From the NCBI GenBank assembly GCA_032718475.1, contig JAUCBJ010003874.1, positions 1 through 32,048 on the forward strand: a DNA stretch of 32,048 nt, written 5' to 3'. Source of the DNA: Nemertoderma westbladi (taxonomy: Eukaryota; Xenacoelomorpha; Nemertodermatida; Nemertodermatidae). Under the pieces are notes generated by a model. The model saw only the letters and a program-made list of their open reading frames with translations. It was not told the DNA's origin and did not search any database. Below, piece after piece: positions 19,913 through 29,204 of this stretch. Both the position numbers and the translations under genes were made by a program. The stretch's first letter is position 1. Every line of letters starts with the position of its first letter.

Positions 19913-20028
19913 GGAAGCGGGATAAAAGTTATACGTAAGAACTGGGGAAGTATAAATATATTTCGGAAGTGTTTTCTGACTAGTAAATTCATGAAAGTTC
20001 TTATTGATTTATTAGGAAAAATTAAATT

Positions 20029-20034
20029 AATAAA
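20029..20034 (+). terminator. Poly(A) signal of the TMED gene
   Basis: AATAAA, 117 bp after the stop codon and followed by very AT-rich sequence. The first canonical hexamer downstream of the gene. Confidence 0.6.
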
Positions 20035-21596
20035 TGATTTTTAATATAATTTTTATCCAATATTTTTAAAATTATTAAAATTATATTATATTATATTTTT
20101 TTTAGCTAAAGTCGGTCTTACTACTGTAGTTCTGTTACTTAGTATTTTGCAATTGAATTCTTTATTTATGAAATATAAATATTTCAATGTTGAGTTATTT
20201 TTAAATTTGTTTCTCAATAAATATAAGTAAATTATGATAAATGACTTATTATATATTTTGTTTATAATGAAACCATTTCTGAACAAATCAATAAATGAAC
20301 AAGCAACACACCATAAGAAGTTAATTGTGTTAATAGTTAAGAAAGTTTAAGTAGGCCTAACTTCTAAAATGTTTTTAGAGCCAGGTCTAATGCGTGGCCC
20401 ATCCTTTAAAATTCCCAAGACAAAGTTAGAATCATCATATCTCGTTTGTTCAGATTCACTAAACGTTATTTATGCCCACAAGGTTTCTGGGAGGTCCCAC
20501 TTCACCGAGTATTTTACTTCGTTCTTGACACCCCGTAGTGGAACCTTTTAATATTCTTGATGTTACCTACTAATAGTATGGCTTTATTAGTACTGGGGTT
20601 GCATGCAATTTGAGAGGTAGACCTTATGCTTATACAGAAAAACATAAACATAATTCACTATGATCTGTTTCTGGTTACCTATGTGAACCAACTACTCTAC
20701 TGTAATTGTCAAATTTGCTCCACTTATTTTTTCGTTTTACGTGGTGCACTACACCTTTTAATCATCACATAATTAAGATTCTTGTATTTTTTAGCTGTTT
20801 AATTTCCGTAAAGGCTAATATTCTATAATATGTAAACACACTAAATTTAACTCACCAACTTTCAGCTTTTATAAGAAATCTTTTTCCAAGATAGCCTTCT
20901 CTACAACTAAACAATTGTCACAACTTTGTTCTGCCAAAAGTTTGAATGTTTTCTGGCCGTATGGGGGGACATTAACCTTATTTGGCCAGGAGGGTTATTT
21001 TATATATTTTTTTGTAATTTATCTGTAACTTTGAGTCAGATTTGTTGAGAAAACCTAGATTTCGTGACTTTTCCTAAAATTTAATGGGCTATCCAACAGA
21101 GCAAACGCCATTTGTACATGGCTATGTTAGTTTTCATGCTATGTGCTTTATAGTTCATTAAAATTAATTTATTTGCGGTATATAGCGATTTTTTGTGGAC
21201 AAAGATCACGGTTAGAGAACTCAAATATAAAATTCGAGAAAATCTTTGGTAATTTTGAATGTGCCACAAGGTGCACGAAACGCTACATTTTTTATCCCAC
21301 CAGACAAGCACCAGAAATGATAGTTGCGTTACCACGAATTATTTCCATAAAATATTCTTTATCGTGATCAGCCTATACCATCAAGATTGTAATTATTGAG
21401 CGATCATCTAGAAAATTTATAAAATGACCCCAATTACGTTGTAAAATAGCCGGGCCAGATAGGGTTAAATCAAGTTCCGTTTGAAGCCCTTACCGAGGAA
21501 AAAAATTATTTAAAATAAATTAGTTTATATTTATTAATAGTACGTCGTAGAATCCCTATTGAACCTCCAAAACAATAAAACAATAATAATAAATTA
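20035..21596. other. No gene seen
   Basis: 20035-20340 is extremely AT-rich. Around 20918-20975, GCCAAAAGTTTGAATGTTTTC resembles 9864-9885, so it is probably part of the same old repeat family. ORFs here (20369-20551, 21081-21367) are short and unrecognised. Confidence 0.4.
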
Positions 21597-21618
21597 AAGT
21601 AATTAAACAGGACTAAGG

Positions 21619-21903
21619 ATGATCCAACTCTATAGCAAGTGTCCACGGTTGCATAACCGATGTCCGAAGTGCAACTTTCGGGGACACTACGGACGCCAAT
21701 GCGACTGGATGGACGACGAAGAGAAGTTCAGGAGATTCGAGGAGTGGGCCGACGTCGGGGCCATGACGCGCCAGCGCATGAAGGCCCAGGAGTTCAAGTG
21801 GGGTTTCTTCCTTATCAATCAGGAGACTCACATGGAAATCATAAAGCGGAGGCTACCGTTTACCTATCAAGAGGTAGCAACGGCGGCGTCGTATGCCGAG
21901 TGA
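21619..21903 (+). CDS. Gag-like zinc-knuckle ORF
   Basis: 94 codons. The start ATG lies inside the left terminal repeat; an in-frame TAA precedes it at 21604-21606. Residues 15-28 (CPKCNFRGHYGRQC) are a canonical CX2CX4HX4C zinc knuckle, the nucleic-acid-binding motif of retroelement nucleocapsid proteins. A charged region (WMDDEEKFRRFEEWADVG) and a short mixed C-terminus ending SYAE follow. With no capsid part upstream it resembles the 3' end of a gag gene or a small accessory protein. Codon choice is GC-rich, unlike the AT-rich surroundings. The stop overlaps the ATG of the next ORF. A single-base deletion near 21900 would also explain the break: one extra G there would make both ORFs one frame. 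Family not recognised. Confidence 0.55.
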   Translation: MIQLYSKCPRLHNRCPKCNFRGHYGRQCDWMDDEEKFRRFEEWADVGAMTRQRMKAQEFKWGFFLINQETHMEIIKRRLPFTYQEVATAASYAE

Positions 21904-22229
21904 TGAATACGCAAAGATATTTGGACAGGTGGACGCCACAGAACCGAGGGGAGTTTAGGGATTTCTTGGCGGAGCACGTGCCGCGAGCAATGAAGATGAT
22001 CCTATGGGACGCCACCAGAGGGAGACAACAGGGCCACTCTGAGGGGCCACCGGCGAAGCGATATCGGGCACTAATAACACCAGCGCCCAAAGAGCCAACA
22101 ACCGGAATCAGCAGGGAGGTGGCGGCGAAAGTCCGAAAGCAGAAAGCGGATCCCAGAGGAGCGGTGGTGACCAAGAAACGACCCAGGGAAGAGGACGCCA
22201 GGGGGAACTATCCCCAGAGGAACAGATAG
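21903..22229 (+). CDS. Basic ORF overlapping the zinc-knuckle ORF
   Basis: 108 codons from the ATG at 21903, in the -1 frame relative to the upstream ORF and sharing the bases TGATG with its stop. The frame itself is open back to about 21660, so the ATG is not the only possible boundary. The start region looks like folded protein (YLDRWTPQNRGEFRDFLAEH, with VPRAMKMILW after it). The rest is Pro/Lys/Arg-rich and probably disordered, with a KKRPREED stretch like a nuclear localisation signal. It may be translated by reinitiation or by frameshifting, or may be the decayed continuation of the same protein. No known domain. A poly(A) signal word lies about 155 bp downstream. Confidence 0.45.
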   Translation: MNTQRYLDRWTPQNRGEFRDFLAEHVPRAMKMILWDATRGRQQGHSEGPPAKRYRALITPAPKEPTTGISREVAAKVRKQKADPRGAVVTKKRPREEDARGNYPQRNR

Positions 22230-22494
22230 GTTCCCAGGGCCGGGGGAGAGAAACTGAGACTGGGACGTGGTGCGCCTGGAAGGCGCCGCGTGGGACGTAC
22301 GAACTATTAAGTACAAACTAAGCTGATGCAAATAATTAAAATAAGTGCAATTATATGTACGTACGTAGTGATCAGTAGTTTAGCAATAAAATATACGTTC
22401 GGAGTAAGTACTATAGTCATGCAACCTTTCTCAATTAGCTACTGGGACTGGGGGGATAACTGACTATGGCACTATGGACGAGACACCAGACGAT

Positions 22495-22735
22495 TTCACA
22501 CTTCTTGAGTGCGACGGCACAAGAGGGGGGGGGGGTGAGACTCGTCAGAAGGGATGAGGTAGCCAAAGAGGGACGGAGTGATATTGCGAAGTGCGGAGAG
22601 AGTGCGGATGCAATTCTAGTGTGGGGGGGAGAATAAGAGGCTGAGTGAGGGACGAGGAGGTCCGAGGGTATGAGAGAGTTAGGGTGAGAGTGGAGAAGAG
22701 ATAGGGCGAAAGTGTTGGGGAAACAAAAGTCGCGT
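22495..22735 (+). repeat. Purine-rich tract
   Basis: About 240 bp with a very strong excess of G and A on +, including a 10-G run at about 22527. It keeps the antisense frame free of stops (a 139-codon ORF on - at 22435-22854 rich in Ser, Pro and Leu), which is a composition effect. Such tracts can form triplex or R-loop structures; that is inference. Confidence 0.6.
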
Positions 22736-22854
22736 GAGAGGTGAGCGCGATCGGCCCGACATGGGACGCCAGGCATACAGGGTAGCGTTATCATACCCAT
22801 AGGGAGCGGCCTGGAAAGCCGGCTCCGAGAGAAAATAATTCCACCACCCCACAC

Positions 22855-22920
22855 CCGATACTAGATCGGGATCCAGCGGGATTGTAGCGCACTTAAGGTG
22901 GATACTATCTTCTCACCGGG
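22855..22920. repeat. Two short perfect hairpins before the oligo-G tract
   Basis: CCCGATACTAGATCGGG (about 22854-22870) and CTATCTTC...GAAGATAG (about 22904-22927) are perfect inverted repeats with 5-7 nt loops. They sit immediately upstream of the G-rich tract and the LTR-like start. Confidence 0.6.
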
Positions 22921-22940
22921 AAGATAGCATGGGGGGGGAG

Positions 22941-23482
22941 TGTTAGCTTATTCAATCCCGCTAACACCCCATAAAGTTAAGCCGATAAGCAATATTGGGG
23001 ACCACGAGATTGGGTAATCACCAACTCGTGTCACCCCAACAAAATGGGAAGGAGAAACACAATAAGGGTCAGGGGCCAAACCCCTAACAGAGAGAGAATA
23101 GGTGGAGTGAACGGGAACACTCCAAAAGGCGCCAACAAGGGTATCAACCAATCAGAGGGGGGAAAGGCATCGATTAGGTAGAGTAACAAGGCCAACCGTG
23201 CAATATAGCCAGTTGGCAGTAATCATTTCAGTTCAGTTATCTCAGTATCATATTGGTGCTAGTTAGGTTAGTTAGTTTAGCTAGGGAAGGACCGGGACTT
23301 TAATTACCGTATCCCGCCTTCCGTATACGACAACATTATCCATATACCTATATCTATATATCCGTACAACCGATTATTATATACGACGAACGACACGAAC
23401 TCTTTTTACCTTTCATACACACGGCGGGGACGCGTAAACTAAACAACCGGATAAACCGGGATCCTTCCTGGATCCCGTCACA
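22941..23482 (+). repeat. LTR-like segment
   Basis: It begins TGTTAGC directly after a GGGGGGGGAG polypurine tract (22931-22940) and ends GTCACA at 23482, giving TG...CA ends and a 542-bp length, both usual for an LTR. A TATA-rich stretch (TATATCTATATATCC) at about 23347 could be its promoter. The first 37 bp fold (GTGTTAGC...GCTAACAC). There is no second LTR in the window, so the call rests on the edges and the polypurine tract only. The sequence after the CA is not a standard TGG primer-binding site. Confidence 0.4.
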
Positions 23483-23691
23483 AGCGGAAAAAATGAATTC
23501 GCCACCAGCGGCGTATAATCCATCCGTAAGGAGGACTGTATTCAATAGCAACCGTAAGGTAGCTTACCACCTATAGCAAATCAATCGGAAAGGTGCATGA
23601 GCCTCCGTGGTGTAGTGGTTAGCATACCTCAACGTTTAGAAAGGGAGACGCGGGTTCGATCCCCGCTGGTGGCGAATTCATTTTTTCCGCT
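23483..23691. repeat. 29-bp perfect inverted repeat around a tRNA-like sequence
   Basis: The arms at 23483-23511 and 23663-23691 are perfect complements (AGCGGAAAAAATGAATTCGC in the left arm). The left arm starts at the base after the LTR-like CA end. The right arm contains the 3' part of the tRNA-like sequence plus 17 bp of trailer. Confidence 0.9.
23601..23674 (+). tRNA. tRNA-like gene, probably pseudogene
   Basis: Acceptor GCCTCCG pairs with TGGTGGC (one T-T mismatch and one G-T pair). The D arm (GTGT, AGTGGTTA loop, GCAT) is acceptable. The T arm (GCGGG, TTCGATC, CCCGC) is perfect. The A box (TGGTGTAGTGGTTAGCATA) and B box (GGTTCGATCCC) are intact, so RNA polymerase III could recognise it. 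The anticodon arm (CCTCAACGTTTAGAAAGG) does not form a 5-bp stem with a 7-nt loop, so no identity can be assigned and decoding is unlikely. A T6 run at 23681-23686, just after the end, would terminate pol III. It is probably a tRNA-derived or degenerate copy. No CCA is encoded. Confidence 0.6.
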
Positions 23692-23843
23692 CCATTTGCT
23701 ATAGAGTTGGATCATCCTTAGTCCTGTTTAATTACTTAATAATTTATACAATCTATTGATGTTAAACACATACCGTATACAATAATAATAAATTACTTTC
23801 GTGTTTCCTGATACAATGGATAGACTAGACTAAAATTATATTG

Positions 23844-24229
23844 TCAATGTTTCTCTAGAGAACTAGTGTCCTTATGTACTTCATTAAACGAGCTCTGGAT
23901 AATGTTGATACCTCTATGAATTTCTTCTTGATTAAGTTCACTGTTAACAGTTATACGAATACTAGCCGGTTTAGGTGAGTGTTCCATGTCTGTTACATAT
24001 CGAGCTACAGTCAACGCTATTCCGTTTTGCCTCGCTAAGGCACACGTACGTTCTAGAACAGTTATATCATTTGAATTATCGCCCTTTGATGTTTCTAGAA
24101 CGATATGTTGTATCGGAGAATCCTTGTGACTGATGGTTACCAGGCCATCGAGGTTAACTAGATGTTCATTTATGTAGTTAGCATTTTGTTTCAGTTTAGA
24201 GAATTTAGTAGGATTGGCATCCAAAATAT
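23844..24229 (-). CDS. SPTLC1: Serine palmitoyltransferase subunit 1, terminal exon
   Basis: The last coding exon of SPTLC1, the regulatory subunit of the enzyme that condenses serine with palmitoyl-CoA in the endoplasmic reticulum membrane, the first step of sphingolipid synthesis. The exon starts after TTTATTTCAG (acceptor AG at 24230-24231) in phase 1: its first two bases complete a codon. It ends at TGA (23844-23846). The roughly 128 residues match the C-terminal part of the family: ILDANPTKFSKLKQNANYI, then GIALTVARYV (family ALTxARY) and PKPASIRITV (family PPPSIRVxV), then a helical end, QEEIHRGINIIQSS. The last residues, KDTSSLEKH, extend a little beyond the vertebrate C-terminus as I remember it. 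The frame is intact and the acceptor is good, so this is probably a live gene. Upstream exons should lie at higher coordinates but none was recognised, so the next intron may exceed 7.8 kb. Subunit 1 lacks the pyridoxal-phosphate lysine of subunit 2, but that region is not in this exon. Confidence 0.88.
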
Positions 24230-24231
24230 CT

Positions 24232-24929
24232 GAAATAAACAATATTAATTAATACTTTATAATTGCCATTCCTAGTATGAACTTCACACCAAAAATTCCC
24301 TAGTATGGTATTAAAACCCCGAAACACACTTATGTTGATTCACCTTACTTACCGGTACATTTATTAACACTAGACCATCAGTAACCGATAATTAGTTAAT
24401 TAACCACTAAGGGAGATCGGCCAACTACTGGCCACCGTAAAAATAGAGATTGGCAGTTATATTAATTAATCATTATCCAAAATTTGGTGTGAAAGCAGCA
24501 GACCTCAGAGAAGGTTACAGAGACAGCTTTTCTAACCAAAACCAACTAACAAACACGGCTGTATTGCCAGTCCTGTCCCTATGATAGCATATACTGTATA
24601 AGTGCTTTTTAGTGCATTTTATGAATAAAGTATTAAAACAACTAATTTGCACTAATTCATGATTGGTTGTAATTTAATCTTTACAACCAATCAGATACTA
24701 GTGGCAATAGTTTGTGAAGGGCACTTCTTTAGTTGACGTTCGCGAGACCATATCGGAGGTCCAAGTATCTTATATCGGCCTTATCGGCCTTCGCAAGCTT
24801 GTCATACGGAGACATTATTTCAACCGTTGCCTTGTCGCTCTTCTGAGAAATGCTGAGTCATCCATGCAAATTATATTTCATACGTGACAGAATACACACA
24901 TACTATTATTATCGGCATGCTGCATTGCA
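24232..24929. other. Presumed SPTLC1 intron, no exon seen
   Basis: AT-rich. The sequence AATTTGGTGTGAA at about 24481 is the near-complement of TTCACACCAAAAATT at about 24283, which together form a loose inverted pair of about 200 bp. No coding match to the preceding SPTLC1 segment was found on -. Confidence 0.4.
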
Positions 24930-25260
24930 TCTGCATTATATATATTACATATATATTAAGAATGCTGTGTCGGCTTGTTGACAAAATTGCGCCACCACAA
25001 CTCCCTATCACCTCTTGACATTTGCAAGATCATCCGCATCTTCAAGGTCAGTGTCCTTTAAAAGGCGTCCCAAGAAAGTCATGGGCTGTCCATAGTGCTT
25101 ATTCATTCAATGAGGTCGCCAATGCACAAGATGGCGAAATCCATGTCCTGGAAAGTGGAGGCGGTTCCGTTCAAGTGTCAAGCTATGGGAGAGTAATGTA
25201 ACACCTTCAATGTTGTATACAGTAGAGTCTATTGGAGATGTGTTCAATGTTTGTGTGTTC
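24930..25260 (-). pseudogene. LINE ORF2 C-terminal tail, degraded copy
   Basis: The same family as 16330-16700 and 26402-28860, on -. Shared words include GACTTTCTTGGGACGC, TCTTGTGCATTGG and GACACTGACCTTGAAGATGC (written on -). Frameshifts and substitutions break the frame more than in the other copies. The 3' end carries the same GTCGGCTTGTTGACAAAATT region (written on +) that follows the stop in the other copies. Confidence 0.75.
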
Positions 25261-26059
25261 AATGTGGAAAGGAGCAGGTTGCAGTGGCATATCGGCCCAA
25301 ATTCAACAGCACACGTTACAGTTTATATTTTTCTGGTAATCATCTATTATTTTGCGTCAATTTTCGTCTGTTGAGGGTTTGATATTGATTGTGTTTAGAG
25401 ACCCCCCCCCCCCCCCCCCCCCCCCTCATCCCCCTATTTGTTCTACTTCGATCGTCCTAGATTACTAAAAGCACGGAAATAATAGCTCTAATAGTCCATT
25501 TTTCAGTGTAATAAATAGTAAATATTTAGAAATATAAGGTATATTTATTCCAAAATAAAAATACTTAATTTTGCAATAATAAATAAAGCCGCTTTAAGTA
25601 CAATTTGTACGATAAACAGAAGATCAAGCAAGCAGAACATAAACCATCGTTCTATTACTTTAATATGTGAATGAATATATATCCGCTTCATGAAAAATAT
25701 ACATAATATATATATGCAGCAATTACTCCATAAAAATAATATATTATATATCAACAAATTAAGAATTGACCAATAATTATAAAATAAATATTTAAAAAAT
25801 TATGATTGACAGACTAAGAACTCAACAAATTTACAAATCTATGTGAAAAATTAATAACACTTGGCATAAATATGCGGGTCATAATAGTGTGCCCTTACTG
25901 CCCTTTTCACACGTAAGCCGGCAAACCACTCGAAACGCTAACGTGCTCTTTTTCGTCCAAAGTGCTAACTGTTCCAGACGCATGCAAATCAACTATACAC
26001 CTAACTAACAAATTCTCTGGAAGGTCGCTAGAGTACAAGGGTGGTAAAGACTACACATA
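25261..26059. other. No gene; 24-C run
   Basis: 24 consecutive C at 25402-25425. 25500-25870 is very AT-rich. At 25938-25975, CGCTAACGTGCTC and AAAGTGCTAACTG echo the GTTAGCAC words of the terminal palindrome (30850-31610). Nothing else is recognised. Confidence 0.45.
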
Positions 26060-26275
26060 TACCATAGCCCTAACTGCATTGTCTATTAATGTTGTGCTAA
26101 CTGCAAACCTGAACAGTATTACTATACACCTAACTGCAAGGTCTAATTAATGTTGTGCTAACTGCAAACCAGAACAGTATTATTATACACCTAACTGCAT
26201 GGTCAAATTAATGTTGTGCTAATTGCAAACCCGAACAGTATTATTATACACCTAACTGCATGGTTTATTCATGTT
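26060..26275. repeat. ~61-bp tandem repeat, 3+ copies
   Basis: Unit: TTAATGTTGTGCTAACTGCA, then AACC(T/A/C)GAACAGTATTA, then CTATACACCTAACTGCA with a few spacer bases. Three full copies start near 26088, 26150 and 26211, with a partial copy before them. Copies differ by a few bases. Confidence 0.8.
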
Positions 26276-27611
26276 GTAGGCCTACTAACTAAGTGTTTAA
26301 ACAGGATCAAACATTTCAGCATTTCTGTAATTCGTCTCGTGATCCTTATTTTGGCATTCGGCCAATTCGGCATTCGTGGGACTATGGAGCCCATAGGATA
26401 CCCGAAGGATAATAGAAGAGTTAAAGAAAGATAGGCATCTGGCTGTTATCTTTGTTGACTTCTTCAAGGCCTTTGATTCAGTCTCTCTCTCACGTATGTT
26501 CAGCATACTTTCATTATATGGGATTCCTGATGAAATTATTGCAGCAATCAGATCAGTATATGATAGTTCGACAACATTTGTCTCTACTGTTGACGGCGAC
26601 AGAGAACCATTTGAAGTGTAATGGGACGTCCTCCAAGGAGACACACTTGCACCATTCTTGTTCATTATTGTGGTTGACTATGTTCTATGTCCTTAGATCA
26701 TCATAATGATGATGGGGTGATGATAACTCCACCTACTGGCTCCAGAAGTCAGGAAATCCTGCCAAATACCTAACTGATCTAGACTTTGGTGATGACTTAG
26801 GAGTACTCTCAGAATCACTAGAGGGAGCCCAACGGCTCCTCAGCTCATTATAACAAGTTGCTTCTAGTGTGGGTCTTTTTATTAACTCCAGAAAGACCAA
26901 CATTTTGACTGTTAACTTTGAAAGTCCTCAGCAAGTCTCTGATCGGATGAGCATAAGCTCAAAGGATGGTATGCTTGAGCATGTGAACGACTTCTGTTAC
27001 CTGGGATCATGGATCCAGAAGTCAGGACCTTCGAATACGTAAGGAAAAGGCATGGGCAGCCTTGAATAGGCTTTCCAGGATTTGGAAGTCACCGAGAATT
27101 AATCGGAAACTTAAGGTCCGATTATTTAGAGCAGCAGTAGTTCCAGTCCTCCTCTATGGGAGTCCATGTTGGGCTCTAACTGCTGAGGATACCAAATCTC
27201 TGGATGGCACATTCACAAGAATGCTACGCCGGGTAGCATTGTGTCAAGTACAATGCACACATCTCTAACCAGACACTATATAACATTGGAGGTGTCTCAT
27301 TGGTTCCCTCAAGCTTGACACTAGAACAAAATCGCCTCCGCTTTGCAGGGCATTGCTTTCACCGTGACGACCAGCCAGTGCATAAACTTATACTTTGGCA
27401 GCCTCATGGACTGAATAAGCATGGTGGACAGCCCATGACTTTCTTGAGACGCATATTAAAGGACACTGGCCTTGAAGAAGCGGATAATCTAGCAAATGTC
27501 ATGGGTGCAGGGTTGATAAAAATCATGATTTTTCTTTAATCAAAAAATTCAGATTTTTTTTATTTAAATCAGATTTATTTGATTTAAATCAGATTTTTTT
27601 TCATTTAAATC

Positions 27612-27987
27612 GGGTGACTAAAAAGCAAAGACCCAAATAACAAAGACCTGTATGAAACACATGTCTTAACTTTCGTTTATTGTTTTGGTTCCCCAAACAC
27701 GCCTCTGTAACCTGCTCCTTTACTAACCTGCTCCTGTAAATGGCAATGGGACCTAACGCTATATGGCAATGGGACCTAATCCCCTTTAGGACGTAACGCG
27801 ACTTTATATCTTTGTTTTGTACAGGTGCCAAAGAGGTTACATTGCATTTAAAGGAACAGGTTAGTAAAGGAGCATGTTACAGAGGCTTGTTGGGGGAACC
27901 AAAACAATAAACGAAAGTTAACACATGTTTCAAAGGTTATGCAGGTCTTTATTATTTAGGTCTTTGGTCTTAGTTTTGTAGTCACCC
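27612..27987. mobile_element. 376-bp hairpin MITE nested in the hAT element
   Basis: Long inverted repeats: GGGTGACTA(A/C)AAA at both ends, continuing through AAAGACC, CTTTCGTTTATTGTTTTGGT and CTGTAACCTGCTCC on the left, with the complement on the right, so almost the whole element is an imperfect palindrome. Flanking ATTTAAATC occurs on both sides (27603-27611 and 27988-27996) and would be a 9-bp TSD. That word is itself common in the host element, so the TSD is less secure than it looks. It is related in its interior to the MITE at 11262-11520. Confidence 0.75.
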
Positions 27988-28089
27988 ATTTAAATCACTT
28001 TTTTCTTATTTAAATCAGATTTTTTTATTTATATCAGATTTTAAATTTAAACAATCGGAAGACTTCTGGCTTCATCAATGCACTAATGT

Positions 28090-28475
28090 TTAAAAAAAAC
28101 CGAAAAACCGGGATCCCAGCGAAATATCGAATCCCGATTCCGACTTTTTTGAAACGGGGTCCCGAAGTTAAAATGGTTAAATAAATTTGTTGAACATCTA
28201 AAAAAAAGTTCCAGCAGAACGGAAATGTTTTGATTATATCTAATTTTTATTTCAGTAAACTATCCAGTAATCAATTATAAGATAATTTTAATATAACTTT
28301 ATCTTACTTATATTTCAGAAGTGTAAAATAAAGTGAGTGTTACTGAAAACCTGCCTCATATACTATTAACTTTGATGAATTTAATCCAAAATTGCAATAC
28401 CGATCCCGTAAAACGGGATCTCGAGAGGAATAATCCCGGTCCCGATCCCGGAAATCCCGAAAAGTCTGAATTCGA
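28090..28475. repeat. GGGATC/CCCGAT-rich block in the hAT element
   Basis: Clusters of GGGATCCC, ATCCCGATTCCG, CGGGATCTCG and CCCGGTCCCGATCCCGG, separated by AT-rich DNA. The word pattern is like the subterminal repeats of some hAT elements and may mark a further, poorly delimited insertion. Clear TIRs or a TSD were not found. Confidence 0.45.
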
Positions 28476-28860
28476 ATATAAACTAAATAAACAACAAACT
28501 GAATAGAACTCTAAAGTACAACTTAATTAATGGGCCTGTGAATACTGTGTATGGTATTGGAAATGCGAGATGATACTGTATTTTCATGTAAATATTTAGG
28601 TAATTTGAATCATTTATTAATAATCAGTAATGCAATGTTTATCCTGGCCTTAAATCATGATTGATAAAATTCATGATTTTAAAAAAATCAAAACTATCTG
28701 ATTTTTTTATATTTTTATATGTGATTGAAATCATGATTTAAATCAATGATTTAAATCAAATGATTTAATTCAAACACCTGCATGGGTGATAGGGAGTTGT
28801 GGCGGTGCAATTTTGTCGACAAGCCGGCACAGCATTTTTAAAAATGCAGCTGCAATGCAG

Positions 28861-29204
28861 CATGCCGATCCTAGCTAGTTGGCATTCGGGATACCTGATT
28901 TTACATTTATCAGAAAAACTTGTCAAAGATTACAGTAGTGACGATATGAAACTTGGTTTTGAAAATTTCAGATCAGTTTATAGGTCTATTTATTGCAAGT
29001 TTATGTTATATTAAATTTGGTAATGGATCATCATTTTACAGTAACGGATTCAAAACAAAACTTGGGAAAAAGACTCCTGGGAAAATTCTAAGAGATACAA
29101 AATATCAAAATTGCCGTAGCTCCTATATAATAATTCAAGGCTATTCATACAACCCAAATTAAATTTGCCACAGTTTGAGTTTGTATGTTATGTATTTTAT
29201 TATA
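28861..29204. other. No gene seen
   Basis: 3' flank of the LINE. ORFs of 60-70 codons at 28799-29162 overlap the LINE tail or are unrecognised. Confidence 0.4.

Larger units (their letters stand above)
21597..23741. mobile_element. Composite TIR-bounded cassette, class unclear
   Basis: The outer ends are inverted repeats of about 42 bp. The left reads GTAATTAAACAGGACTAAGG, then ATGATCCAACTCTATAGCAA; the right, from about 23697, is its complement with almost no mismatch. A TAA could be the TSD, but the flanks are too AT-rich to be sure. The interior is GC-rich, unlike the flanks. In order it holds a zinc-knuckle ORF, an overlapping basic ORF, an AATAAA at about 22385, a purine-rich tract, hairpins, an oligo-G tract followed by an LTR-like segment, a 29-bp inverted repeat and a tRNA-like sequence. 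No transposase, reverse transcriptase or integrase is seen. It could be a gag-only LTR-retroelement remnant captured between inverted repeats, or a rearranged element whose first 40 bp were duplicated in inverse orientation. It lies 102 bp downstream of the SPTLC1 stop codon. Confidence 0.6.
27508..28780. mobile_element. hAT-type non-autonomous element
   Basis: Flanked by the perfect 8-bp duplication CATGGGTG (27500-27507 and 28781-28788). Ends CAGGGTTGATAAAAATCATG and ...TTCAAACACCTG (CAGG..CCTG termini). The 8-bp TSD and CAGGG-type ends are diagnostic of hAT elements. Removing it restores the LINE tail frame (ANV-MGDRELW), as seen in the uninterrupted copy at 16330-16700. Subterminal regions are dense in ATTTAAATC/GATTTAAATCA and ATCATGATT palindromic words. 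No transposase. It contains a second element (27612-27987) and a GGGATC-rich block. Confidence 0.9.
26402..28860 (+). pseudogene. LINE ORF2 (reverse transcriptase to C-terminus), interrupted
   Basis: The most complete LINE in the window. Read on +: RRIIEELKKDRHLAVIFVDF, then FKAFDSVSLSRMFSILSLYG (first catalytic Asp), VLQGDTLAPFLF, and at about 26779 LDFGDDLGVLSE in place of the catalytic (F/Y)ADD. Next come INSRKTNILTVNF, VNDFCYLGSWIQKSG, RKLKVRLFRAAVVPVLLYGS and SNQTLYNIGGVSL, then the tail LRFAGHCFHRDDQPVHKLIL and FLRRILKDTGLEEADNLANV. At 27508 a hAT-type element interrupts. After it the tail resumes MGDRELWRCNFVDKPAQHF and stops (about 28840). Several stops and frameshifts (for example TAA at about 26619 and around 26694) make it inactive. 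The endonuclease is not present. The substitution in the catalytic box suggests an old copy, if it is not a later mutation. Confidence 0.9.

Noticed and set aside
19516-19992. 158-codon ORF on -
   Set aside because: It is antisense to the TMED gene, whose + frame has clear family motifs.
22435-22854. 139-codon ORF on -
   Set aside because: It is Ser/Pro/Leu-rich and arises because + is purine-rich and gives few antisense stops; there is no domain.
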